The notes beneath the pieces are model-generated. The model was given only the letters and a program-made list of their open reading frames with translations. It did no database searches and was not told the DNA's origin. Positions 1 through 4,797 of a stretch of 5,051 nt of DNA are shown in pieces (position 1 is the stretch's first letter; each line of letters opens with the position of its first letter). This DNA comes from Pseudomonadota bacterium. GTDB lineage: Bacteria; Pseudomonadota; Alphaproteobacteria; Sphingomonadales; Sphingomonadaceae. Where the stretch lies: assembly GCA_023386515.1 (NCBI GenBank), contig JAEWJQ010000328.1, forward strand, positions 1 to 5,051, in the 5' to 3' direction. The position numbers and the translations under genes are program-made.

Positions 1-672
1 GGCCAAGTCGCCCGCCTGGTTCGACGTGAACAACACGCCATCGGCCAGGCCCGCGCGCTGATAGGTCGCCTCCAGCCCGCGCAGATACGCCTGGTCGCTG
101 CCAAAGGCGCCATATTCGTTCTCGAGCTGGACCGCGATGATCGGCCCGCCGTTCCTGAGCAGCAGCGGCTGCACCTCCTGCCCCAGCCGCTTGATCCAGC
201 GATCCACGGCGGCGGTGTATTGCGGATCGGTCGAGCGCAATACGAGCTTGCGGTCCTTCAACAGCCAGGCCGGATAGCCGCCCAGCTCCCACTCCGCGCA
301 GACATAGGGGCCGGGGCGCAAGATGACGTCCAGCCCCTCCTCCTGCGCGGCGCGGATGAAGCCGACGATGTCGTTCTGGCCGCTGAAATCGTACACGCCC
401 GGCTTCGGCTCGTGCGCATTCCAGAAGGCATAGGTGGTGATGGTGTTGATCCCCATCGCCTTCGCCTTGCGTAACCGGTCGTGCCAATATTCGCGCGGGA
501 TGCGGACATAGTGCATCTCGCCCGAGATGATCTGGTACGGCTTGCCGTCCTTCAGGAACTTGCCGCCGCCGGTGGTGAAGGTATGCGCGGGCGGCGACGC
601 GCTCGCCGCCAGTGGGGACAAGGCTGTTGCGGCAAGTCCGATACCGACGACCGATCGAATGGTTTGCCGCAC
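1..672 (-). CDS. GH35 beta-galactosidase, exported, N-terminal 224 codons (3' end outside the window)
   Basis: The enzyme should hydrolyse terminal beta-galactose from oligo- or polysaccharides in the periplasm or outside the cell. The GTG start at 672 is preceded by AGGGAG eight bases upstream, and the frame stays open to the window edge. Residues 1-25 look like a Sec signal peptide: MRQTIR, then a hydrophobic stretch, with likely cleavage after Ala-Ser-Ala at 23-25. The barrel then shows family-35 landmarks: SGEMHYVRIPREYW (50-63), FWNAHEP (83-89), RPGPYVCAEWELGGYPAW (119-136) and the family signature GGPIIAVQLENEY (175-187). By homology with characterised GH35 enzymes, Glu186 is the proton donor; the nucleophile lies beyond the edge. 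GH35 proteins usually have 500-800 residues or more, so over half is missing. The gene is divergent from rplK and has no obvious link to it. Family assignment is firm; the natural substrate cannot be read from this fragment. Confidence 0.93.
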   Translation of the reverse strand, partial: MRQTIRSVVGIGLAATALSPLAASASPPAHTFTTGGGKFLKDGKPYQIISGEMHYVRIPREYWHDRLRKAKAMGINTITTYAFWNAHEPKPGVYDFSGQNDIVGFIRAAQEEGLDVILRPGPYVCAEWELGGYPAWLLKDRKLVLRSTDPQYTAAVDRWIKRLGQEVQPLLLRNGGPIIAVQLENEYGAFGSDQAYLRGLEATYQRAGLADGVLFTSNQAGDLA

Positions 673-844
673 GAGCTTCTCTCCCTCACGAGCTGACGGC
701 CCTTCGCCGCCAGCCCCTAATGTCCAGCAGGCTAGCCGAGCGGATAATGTCCGACAAGACGCCTTTGCCGACGGTTCTGTTCGTTAGGTACGGCGGAGCA
801 AAGGAACGTCGGCCCAGGTCCGCTGCCGTCGCACGGGCACCCGC

Positions 845-873
845 TTGCCCCCGCCGCCGGTTTCCGCTATGCG
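845..873 (+). promoter_or_regulatory. Candidate rplK promoter (weak match)
   Basis: TTGCCC at 845-850 and TATGCG at 868-873 are separated by 17 bp, which fits housekeeping sigma spacing. The -35 keeps the TTG core and the -10 keeps only TAT. It would give a leader of about 110 nt containing both stem-loops upstream of rplK. This is a pattern match only. In GC-rich DNA such matches arise by chance, and TTGCCG at 765-770 is an alternative -35 without a good -10. Confidence 0.25.
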
Positions 874-912
874 CCCGCGCTTCCAAGCACCAGCTCTGGA
901 ATCCAAGCGGGA

Positions 913-936
913 GGGCGTCGGGGGTAACCCCTGCCC
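913..936 (+). promoter_or_regulatory. Two-tier stem-loop in the rplK leader, possible L1-binding site
   Basis: GGGC (913-916) pairs with GCCC (933-936). Inside it, GGGG (921-924) pairs with CCCC (928-931) around a TAA loop. The two short stems are separated by an asymmetric internal loop, four bases on one side and one on the other. In other bacteria, L1 represses its own operon by binding an mRNA structure that mimics its 23S site, also two short helices with an asymmetric loop. Position and general shape agree, but I did not verify conserved loop bases, so the L1 link is inference. Confidence 0.3.
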
Positions 937-959
937 GTCACGACCGCTCGACTTGAAAT

Positions 960-977
960 GGGCCGGTTCGCCGGCCC
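960..977 (+). promoter_or_regulatory. Perfect hairpin immediately upstream of the rplK ribosome binding site
   Basis: GGGCCGG (960-966) and CCGGCCC (971-977) form a perfect 7-bp stem closed by a TTCG tetraloop, ending 15 nt before the rplK ATG. No T-run follows, so it is not an intrinsic terminator. It leaves the weak GAGAG Shine-Dalgarno (984-988) exposed. It may stabilise the 5' end or take part in translational control of rplKA; the role is inferred from position. Confidence 0.5.
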
Positions 978-992
978 GGAATAGAGAGTGAC

Positions 993-1424
993 ATGGCAAA
1001 GAAGATTACCGGCTACATCAAGCTGCAGGTGCCCGCGGGCTCCGCCAACCCGTCGCCGCCGATCGGCCCGGCGCTGGGTCAGCGCGGCGTCAACATCATG
1101 GAATTCTGCAAGGCGTTCAACGCGCAGACCGGCGAAGTCGAGAAGGGCACGCCGCTGCCCACCGTCATCACCGTCTATGCCGACCGTTCGTTCTCGTTCG
1201 AGACGAAGACCGCGCCGGCGACCTACCTCATCAAGAAGGCCGCCAACCTGAAGTCGGGCTCGAAGGAGCCGGGCAAGGTGTCGGCGGGCAAGATCGCGCG
1301 TTCGAAGCTGAGCGAGATCGCGCAGATCAAGATGAAGGACCTGAACGCTAACGACATCGAGGCTGCGACCAAGATCATCGAAGGCTCCGCCCGCGCGATG
1401 GGCCTCGACGTGGTGGAGGGCTGA
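993..1424 (+). CDS. rplK: 50S ribosomal protein L11
   Basis: L11 binds the GTPase-associated centre of 23S rRNA at the base of the stalk, where elongation and release factors act, and is the target region of thiostrepton. The 143-residue length is normal. The N-terminal domain (about 1-74) opens with [16 protein letters not shown] and has the proline-rich [13 protein letters not shown] segment (20-32), including Pro22 and Pro23, where thiostrepton-resistance substitutions are known in the family. The C-terminal rRNA-binding domain has KSGSKEPG (87-94), then [17 protein letters not shown] (109-125) and ends MGLDVVEG. The ATG at 993 is fixed by homology; its Shine-Dalgarno is poor (GAGAG, four bases away). 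It is the first gene of the rplKA unit, and its final codons contain the ribosome binding site of rplA. Nothing in the protein is unusual. Confidence 0.99.
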   Translation: MAKKITGYIKLQVPAGSANPSPPIGPALGQRGVNIMEFCKAFNAQTGEVEKGTPLPTVITVYADRSFSFETKTAPATYLIKKAANLKSGSKEPGKVSAGKIARSKLSEIAQIKMKDLNANDIEAATKIIEGSARAMGLDVVEG

Positions 1425-1428
1425 GATC

Positions 1429-2121
1429 ATGGCAAAGCTGACCAAGAAGCAGAAGGCCATCACGATCGACCGTGAGAAGCTGCACGGCGTCGACGAAGCG
1501 ATCGCGCTGGCGCGTTCGGGCGCGTCGTCGAAGTTCGACGAGACGATCGAGGTCGCGCTGAACCTCGGCGTCGATCCGCGTCACGCCGATCAGATGGTTC
1601 GCGGCGTTGTCACTCTGCCGGCCGGCACCGGCAAGACGGTCCGCGTCGGCGTCTTCGCCCGCGGCGCCAAGGCCGACGAAGCGCGCGCTGCCGGCGCCGA
1701 CGTCGTCGGTGCGGAAGACCTGATGGAAACCGTCCAGGGCGGCACCATCGAGTTCGATCGCTGCATCGCGACCCCGGACATGATGGGCGTCGTCGGCCGC
1801 CTCGGCAAGGTGCTTGGTCCGAAGGGCCTGATGCCGAACCCGAAGCTCGGCACCGTGACGATGAACGTCGCCGAAGCGGTGAAGGCCGCCAAGGGCGGTC
1901 AGGTCGAATATCGCGTCGAGAAGGCCGGCATCATCCATTCGGGCATCGGCAAGGCGTCGTTCGCCGCCGAGGACCTGCGCCGCAATTTCGACGCGCTGGT
2001 CGATGCGGTCGTCAAGGCGAAGCCGTCGGGCGCCAAGGGCAAGTATGTCCGCAAGGTCGCGATCAGCTCGACCATGGGCCCGGGCATCAAGGTCGACACC
2101 ACCGAGGTCGCGGGCGCCTGA
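1429..2121 (+). CDS. rplA: 50S ribosomal protein L1
   Basis: L1 binds helices 76-78 of 23S rRNA and forms the mobile stalk that helps release deacylated tRNA from the E site. In many bacteria it also represses translation of its own operon. The 230 residues match the usual length. The rRNA-binding region [16 protein letters not shown] is at 35-50. The family signature runs from [11 protein letters not shown] (123-133) through [10 protein letters not shown] (134-143). [20 protein letters not shown] lies at 156-175, and the C-terminal RNA-contact loop STMGPGI is at 214-220. The start lies 4 bp after the rplK stop, with GGAGGG at 1415-1420 inside the end of rplK, so the two genes are probably translationally coupled. 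A strong intrinsic terminator follows, ending the transcript before rplJ. Functional residues appear intact. Confidence 0.99.
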   Translation: MAKLTKKQKAITIDREKLHGVDEAIALARSGASSKFDETIEVALNLGVDPRHADQMVRGVVTLPAGTGKTVRVGVFARGAKADEARAAGADVVGAEDLMETVQGGTIEFDRCIATPDMMGVVGRLGKVLGPKGLMPNPKLGTVTMNVAEAVKAAKGGQVEYRVEKAGIIHSGIGKASFAAEDLRRNFDALVDAVVKAKPSGAKGKYVRKVAISSTMGPGIKVDTTEVAGA

Positions 2122-2150
2122 CGCCCTCGCCTTTTTAGGTGATGCAACAA

Positions 2151-2181
2151 GGGCCGGGAGCGATCCCGGCCCTTTTTGTTT
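2151..2181 (+). terminator. Intrinsic terminator of rplKA
   Basis: GGGCCGGGA (2151-2159) and TCCCGGCCC (2164-2172) form a perfect 9-bp GC-rich stem with a GCGA tetraloop of GNRA type. The T-rich tract TTTTTGTTT (2173-2181) follows at once. This is a textbook Rho-independent terminator 29 nt after the rplA stop, and it separates rplKA transcription from everything downstream. On the minus strand the stem is followed only by TTGTTG, so it could also weakly stop transcripts from the convergent SDR gene. Confidence 0.95.
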
Positions 2182-2329
2182 GCGCGTTCTTGTCGCTGTC
2201 CTACACGCACGCGGCTGATCTAAACTGCGCGAACGCTCTTTCTCATCGTCAGCTTGCATGCGCCGGGCGAGGGATCCGACAGGCACGTTCAGGCGTCAAT
2301 TCTGTCAAGACTCGCTTGATGGCGAGCGG

Positions 2330-3190
2330 TCATGCCGCCGAGTTGCTCTCCGGGAAATCCGCCGCGATCGCCTGCTCCCGCCGCCCCTCGATCTCGGCCA
2401 GCCGCTTGCGCAGGCGATCAGTGACGGCATCGATGCCGAACCGGCCGAGCACCAGGTGCCGCGGCGGCTGCGCCTCCTGCGTTGCCGCGATGATCGCCTC
2501 GCCTGCGCGGACGGGATCGCCGGCCTGCGTGCCGCTATAGCCCTTGGTCGCGTCCATGCGCTTGCCGGCCGTATCGGCATAGTCGGCGATGCGGTTGGGC
2601 GTCTGCTGCAGCGAGCGCCCGGCCCAATCGGTGCGGAACGGCCCCGGCTCCACGCAGGTCACCGCAATACCGAGCGGGCCGACCTCCGCAGCGAGACTGT
2701 CCGACCAGCCCTCGACCGCATGCTTGCTCGCCGCATAATAGCCGGAGCCTGGAAAGCCGACGAGGCCGGCGACCGAGGTGAAGTTGACGATATGACCGCT
2801 GCGCCGTCGGCGCATGCCGGGCAGGACCGCGCGCGTCAGCGCGAACAGGCCGAAGACGTTGGTGTCGAACTGAGCGCGGATCGCATCCTCCTCGCCCTCC
2901 TCGACGCTCGCCTGATAGCCGTAGCCGGCATTGTTGACGAGCACGTCGATCCGGCCGAAGCGCTCCTCCGCCTGGCGCACGCCATCGGCGATCTGCGCCG
3001 CGTCGGTGACGTCCAGGGACAAGGCCAGCGCGCGCTCCGGCGCATCCGCGACCAGATCCTCGACCCGCGCGGCGTCTCGGGCGGTCACGACCGCCGACCA
3101 GCCGGGATCGAGCACCAGTCTGGCGAGATCGCGTCCGAAGCCGGTCGAACAGCCCGTGATGAACCAGACGGGCGAAGCGGGAAGCGGCAT
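2330..3190 (-). CDS. Classical short-chain dehydrogenase/reductase (SDR), NADP(H)-type
   Basis: This is a cytosolic oxidoreductase with a Rossmann fold; the substrate cannot be inferred. With the start at 3190 it has 286 residues. TGCSTGFG (12-19) is the dinucleotide-binding TGxxxGxG motif, and Arg38 at the end of strand 2 (VVTARD) suggests NADP(H). DVT (60-62), NNAG (86-89) and Asn111 follow. The active site is Ser139 in NFTSVAG, with Tyr152 and Lys156 in YYAASK. PGPFRTDW (182-189) is the usual segment after the active site. The N-terminus before VWFITG is short with this start. A start at 3250 would add 20 residues, rich in Arg, Ser and Lys, that are unlike SDRs. AAGG lies eight bases before the 3190 ATG. 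The overall pattern resembles retinol-dehydrogenase-like SDRs often annotated only as oxidoreductase. It lies 69 bp downstream of the PilZ gene on the same strand, probably co-transcribed, and converges on rplA. Confidence 0.93.
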   Translation of the reverse strand: MPLPASPVWFITGCSTGFGRDLARLVLDPGWSAVVTARDAARVEDLVADAPERALALSLDVTDAAQIADGVRQAEERFGRIDVLVNNAGYGYQASVEEGEEDAIRAQFDTNVFGLFALTRAVLPGMRRRRSGHIVNFTSVAGLVGFPGSGYYAASKHAVEGWSDSLAAEVGPLGIAVTCVEPGPFRTDWAGRSLQQTPNRIADYADTAGKRMDATKGYSGTQAGDPVRAGEAIIAATQEAQPPRHLVLGRFGIDAVTDRLRKRLAEIEGRREQAIAADFPESNSAA

Positions 3191-3259
3191 GGCGGAAGCC
3201 TTCGACAGGAGAGAACGGCGCCAATGCCGCCGCCCCTGCCCCGGTTCCACCGACGTGCG

Positions 3260-3766
3260 TCAACTGGCGGCGAGATGCTCGCTGATCGTCGCGAACGGGC
3301 TCGACAGGACATGGCCGACCCGCTCGGCGACCAGAGCGGCACCGAGACAGGCCGCCGCGCCGAGGATGGCGAACTGGAACACCGAGGAAAAACGGCGGCT
3401 GCGCGCCTCACGCTCGGCGATCGACGCGGCGGTGATACGGCGTGGCGCGGAGCGACGCTCATCGTCCCGCGTCGGCTCGGTACCCGGCTTAAACGCCGGC
3501 GGCTTGGCATCGACAATCGCGTCCACGTCCAGCCGGTCCTGCGTGCGCACGCCGAAATATTGATCCTTTTCCCACACCACGCGGCCGACGATGACATGGT
3601 GGACGCGACGCAGCTCGATCACCGTCCCCGTCTTGCAAGGCACCTTCGAGGTCGCGAGCAGGCCGCGCGACGACATATTGTGGATGATCACATCGTGCCA
3701 GTCGGTACCCGAACGCATGCGCGCACGCACCAACACCTTCCTGCGTGGTTCGCGCTGCTTGATCAT
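3260..3766 (-). CDS. PilZ-domain protein with C-terminal membrane helix
   Basis: This is probably a cyclic-di-GMP receptor anchored in the inner membrane; its output is unknown. From the ATG at 3766 it has 168 residues. The PilZ domain covers about 3-80. REPRR (5-9) gives the RxxxR motif and NMSSRG (30-35) gives the [D/N]xSxxG motif; both are the known c-di-GMP contacts. The barrel-type strands GRVVW (61-65) and YFGVRT (70-75) follow. After a charged, probably disordered linker (about 86-126) comes a hydrophobic segment at 130-147 (FQFAILGAAACLGAALVA), probably a single membrane helix, then a short tail. A GTG at 3778 would add four residues, but AAGGGA then abuts it with no spacer. For the ATG the spacing is about 10-11 bases, so I prefer it. 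It is the first gene of the minus-strand pair with the SDR and is divergent from rplJ. PilZ identity is good; the membrane topology is inferred. Confidence 0.88.
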   Translation of the reverse strand: MIKQREPRRKVLVRARMRSGTDWHDVIIHNMSSRGLLATSKVPCKTGTVIELRRVHHVIVGRVVWEKDQYFGVRTQDRLDVDAIVDAKPPAFKPGTEPTRDDERRSAPRRITAASIAEREARSRRFSSVFQFAILGAAACLGAALVAERVGHVLSSPFATISEHLAAS

Positions 3767-3811
3767 CCCGGCCCGCACTCCCTTAGGTCCGCCATGGACA
3801 TTACAGGCGGA

Positions 3812-3854
3812 GCGTTAATTTTTGGCTTAGGACAGCGCCAAATACCTATAACGC
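3812..3854. repeat. Nested inverted repeat upstream of the PilZ gene
   Basis: The outer arms GCGTTA (3812-3817) and TAACGC (3849-3854) are perfect 6-bp complements. The inner arms TTTGGC (3821-3826) and GCCAAA (3837-3842) are also perfect, around a 10-nt centre. The arms are separated by 3 nt on the left and 6 nt on the right. The repeat lies 46-88 bp before the PilZ start in an AT-richer patch. It could be an operator for a dimeric regulator or a hairpin in the PilZ mRNA leader. No T-run terminator follows it on either strand in the right place. Confidence 0.5.
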
Positions 3855-3914
3855 GGAGCAATCTGTCGACTGGCCGTCTGCGCTCGGACTGCGAGCCTAG
3901 CGAAAGCCGCGCGA

Positions 3915-3942
3915 TTGACTTCCCGACCAGTTCCGCTAAAGG
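3915..3942 (+). promoter_or_regulatory. Candidate sigma-70-type promoter for rplJL
   Basis: TTGACT (3915-3920), a 16-bp spacer and TAAAGG (3937-3942) give a near-consensus -35 and a partial -10. Alphaproteobacterial housekeeping promoters commonly keep a strong TTGAC and a degenerate -10. Because a strong terminator and an opposed gene pair lie upstream, rplJL needs its own promoter, and this is the best match in the gap. It predicts a start near 3949 and a leader of about 250 nt. Confidence 0.5.
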
Positions 3943-4012
3943 CACGCCGGTGTCGGCGGTTCGTCCGTCGGCCGCCGTCCGAGACAGCAGGTGCAACGGG
4001 TTCGCCGTGGCT

Positions 4013-4203
4013 TAATCCCCTGCCGAGACGGGGACAGGATTATCGCCGCCGCCGTCTGCGCTTTTCGCGCGTCGTGCGTCCGGCCTGCCACCCTTATCCG
4101 GGTGCCTTCCCCATCGCTGGACAACCCGGTGCGGCGCATGCCGTGCCGGACTGTAACCGGGCCTGCCGCTTCCATGCGGCGGGTTCAGAACGTGGAGAAT
4201 GGC
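4013..4203 (+). promoter_or_regulatory. Structured rplJ mRNA leader, candidate L10(L12) autoregulatory region
   Basis: Stem-loops seen in order are as follows. TAATCC (4013-4018) pairs with GGATTA (4037-4042). CACCC (4089-4093) pairs with GGGTG (4100-4104). A 10-bp stem pairs 4126-4135 with 4140-4149 around GCAT, with two adjacent G-U pairs. An 8-bp stem pairs 4162-4169 with 4176-4183. In addition, CCCGGT (4125-4130) is complementary to ACCGGG (4156-4161), which competes with the 10-bp stem. In E. coli and other bacteria the L10-L7/L12 complex binds a long leader upstream of rplJ and represses translation. Position and length agree here. I did not identify the kink-turn of the known L10 leader, so the family assignment is inference. 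Confidence 0.45.
4162..4183 (+). promoter_or_regulatory. Hairpin just upstream of the rplJ ribosome binding site
   Basis: CCTGCCGC (4162-4169) pairs with GCGGCGGG (4176-4183) over 8 bp, with one U-G wobble, around a 6-nt loop. It ends 20 nt before the rplJ ATG and leaves the Shine-Dalgarno GTGGAG (4192-4197) free. No T-run follows, so it is not a terminator. An in-frame ATG at 4174 lies across its loop and is unlikely to be the start. Its placement parallels the hairpin before rplK. Confidence 0.5.
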
Positions 4204-4719
4204 ATGGATCGTGCTCAAAAGGCCGCGGCCGTTGCCGAGCTGAACCGCACCTTTTCGGAGGTCGGCGTCGTGGTGGTTAACCGTAATAACGGGATGACCG
4301 TCGCGCAGTCGACGACCCTCCGGAACCGGATGCGCGACGCCGGTGCGACCTACAAGGTCTCGAAGAACAAGCTTGCCAAGATCGCGCTCGACGGCACCGA
4401 CTATGGCTCGATCGGCGACATGCTGACCGGCCCGGTCGGTCTCGCCACCTCCGTCGACCCCGTTGCCGCCGCGAAGATCGCGGTGGAATTCGCGAAGACG
4501 AACGACAAGTTCGAAATCGTGGGCGGTGCGATGGGCGCGACCCCTCTCGACGTCGCTGGCGTGCAAGCGCTCGCCACCCTGCCGTCGCTCGACGAGCTGC
4601 GGGCGAAGATCGTGGGCCTCATCGTTGCTCCGGCAACGAAGCTCGCGACCATCACCCAGGCTCCCGCGGCGCAGATCGCGCGCGTGCTGTCGGCTTATGC
4701 CGAGAAGGAAAACGCCTGA
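4204..4719 (+). CDS. rplJ: 50S ribosomal protein L10
   Basis: L10 (formerly P0-like) anchors the stalk: its N-terminal domain binds 23S rRNA next to L11, and its C-terminal helix carries L7/L12 dimers. The L10-L12 complex often represses its own mRNA. The start at 4204 gives [14 protein letters not shown] and 171 residues, the usual length. It has GTGGAG six bases upstream, so longer in-frame versions beginning at 3991 or 4174 are rejected. Conserved segments include [19 protein letters not shown] (39-57), then a globular middle with LTGPVGLA, and [15 protein letters not shown] (136-150). The C-terminal helix ends [16 protein letters not shown]; its hydrophobic Ile, Val and Leu pattern fits L12 dimer binding. 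It is preceded by a long structured leader and followed by rplL after 78 bp. Confidence 0.99.
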   Translation: MDRAQKAAAVAELNRTFSEVGVVVVNRNNGMTVAQSTTLRNRMRDAGATYKVSKNKLAKIALDGTDYGSIGDMLTGPVGLATSVDPVAAAKIAVEFAKTNDKFEIVGGAMGATPLDVAGVQALATLPSLDELRAKIVGLIVAPATKLATITQAPAAQIARVLSAYAEKENA

Positions 4720-4756
4720 TCCTTCAGGCGCTTGGAACGTGATTGTTTGACTTAAC

Positions 4757-4772
4757 CGGAGCTTTTGCTCCG
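4757..4772 (+). promoter_or_regulatory. Hairpin in the rplJ-rplL spacer
   Basis: CGGAGC (4757-4762) and GCTCCG (4767-4772) form a perfect 6-bp stem with a TTTT loop in the 78-bp spacer. No T-run follows the stem, so it is not an intrinsic terminator. L7/L12 is made in excess over L10 (four to six or more copies per ribosome). A structured spacer with an independent strong ribosome binding site could help uncouple the two genes or mark an RNA processing site; that is inference. Confidence 0.4.
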
Positions 4773-4797
4773 CTCTGACACGTAAAAGGAAGTGAAC

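Larger units (their letters stand above)
673..992. promoter_or_regulatory. Divergent intergenic region GH35 gene / rplK, with rplK leader
   Basis: This 320-bp stretch separates the start codons of two divergent genes, so it must hold both promoters. I see no credible gene: the frames crossing it lack a ribosome binding site and conserved protein sequence. For rplK, the best sigma-70-like match is TTGCCC (845-850), a 17-bp spacer and TATGCG (868-873), which is weak at the -10. A GATAAT at 743-748 has no good -35 partner. The 3' part (913-977) carries two stem-loops described separately. No convincing promoter is visible for the GH35 gene. No secE, nusG or tRNA sequence is present. Confidence 0.5.
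3767..4203. promoter_or_regulatory. Divergent intergenic region PilZ gene / rplJ
   Basis: These 437 bp contain no credible gene. The part next to the PilZ gene (3812-3854) is relatively AT-rich and holds a nested inverted repeat. A candidate rplJ promoter lies at 3915-3942. From about 3949 to 4203 the sequence would be the rplJ mRNA leader, with several predicted stem-loops. Open frames running into rplJ from 3991 or 4174 are upstream extensions without protein homology. I could not identify a convincing promoter for the PilZ gene: TATAGG (minus strand, 3850-3845) has no good -35. Confidence 0.6.

Noticed and set aside
220..956. Several plus-strand open frames over the GH35 gene and the rplK leader
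   Set aside because: They overlap the clearly real GH35 frame on the other strand or cover the leader with Arg/Pro/Ala-rich sequence. None has a convincing start or known motif.
867..1463. A 198-codon open frame on the minus strand over rplK
   Set aside because: It is the antisense image of rplK with no recognisable protein features.
1375..2286. A 303-codon open frame on the minus strand over rplA
   Set aside because: It is antisense to rplA and even crosses the terminator stem. Its composition is low-complexity Arg/Ala/Leu/Asp, and there is no ribosome binding site or family motif.
3191..3250. N-terminal extension of the SDR to a start at 3250
   Set aside because: The extra 20 residues are unlike SDR N-termini. 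The ATG at 3190 places the Rossmann strand where the family usually has it.
2258..4015. A 585-codon open frame on the plus strand
   Set aside because: It runs antisense through both the SDR and PilZ genes and is rich in Arg, Ala, His and Asp, without any recognisable motif. It is open because the GC-rich genes on the other strand suppress stop codons in this frame.
3991..4203. N-terminal extension of rplJ by 71 residues (or 10 residues from 4174)
   Set aside because: The extension has no L10 homology, spans the leader stem-loops, and lacks a good ribosome binding site. The ATG at 4204 gives normal L10 length and has GTGGAG at the right distance.
4757..4772. Terminator between rplJ and rplL
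   Set aside because: The stem is only 6 bp and is not followed by a T-run. rplL follows within 26 bases with a strong ribosome binding site, so the pair is expected to be co-transcribed.
4747..4775. TTGACT at 4747-4752 as a separate rplL promoter
   Set aside because: At 16-18 bp spacing the region reads CTCCGCTC-like sequence with no -10 resemblance, and the hairpin occupies it.
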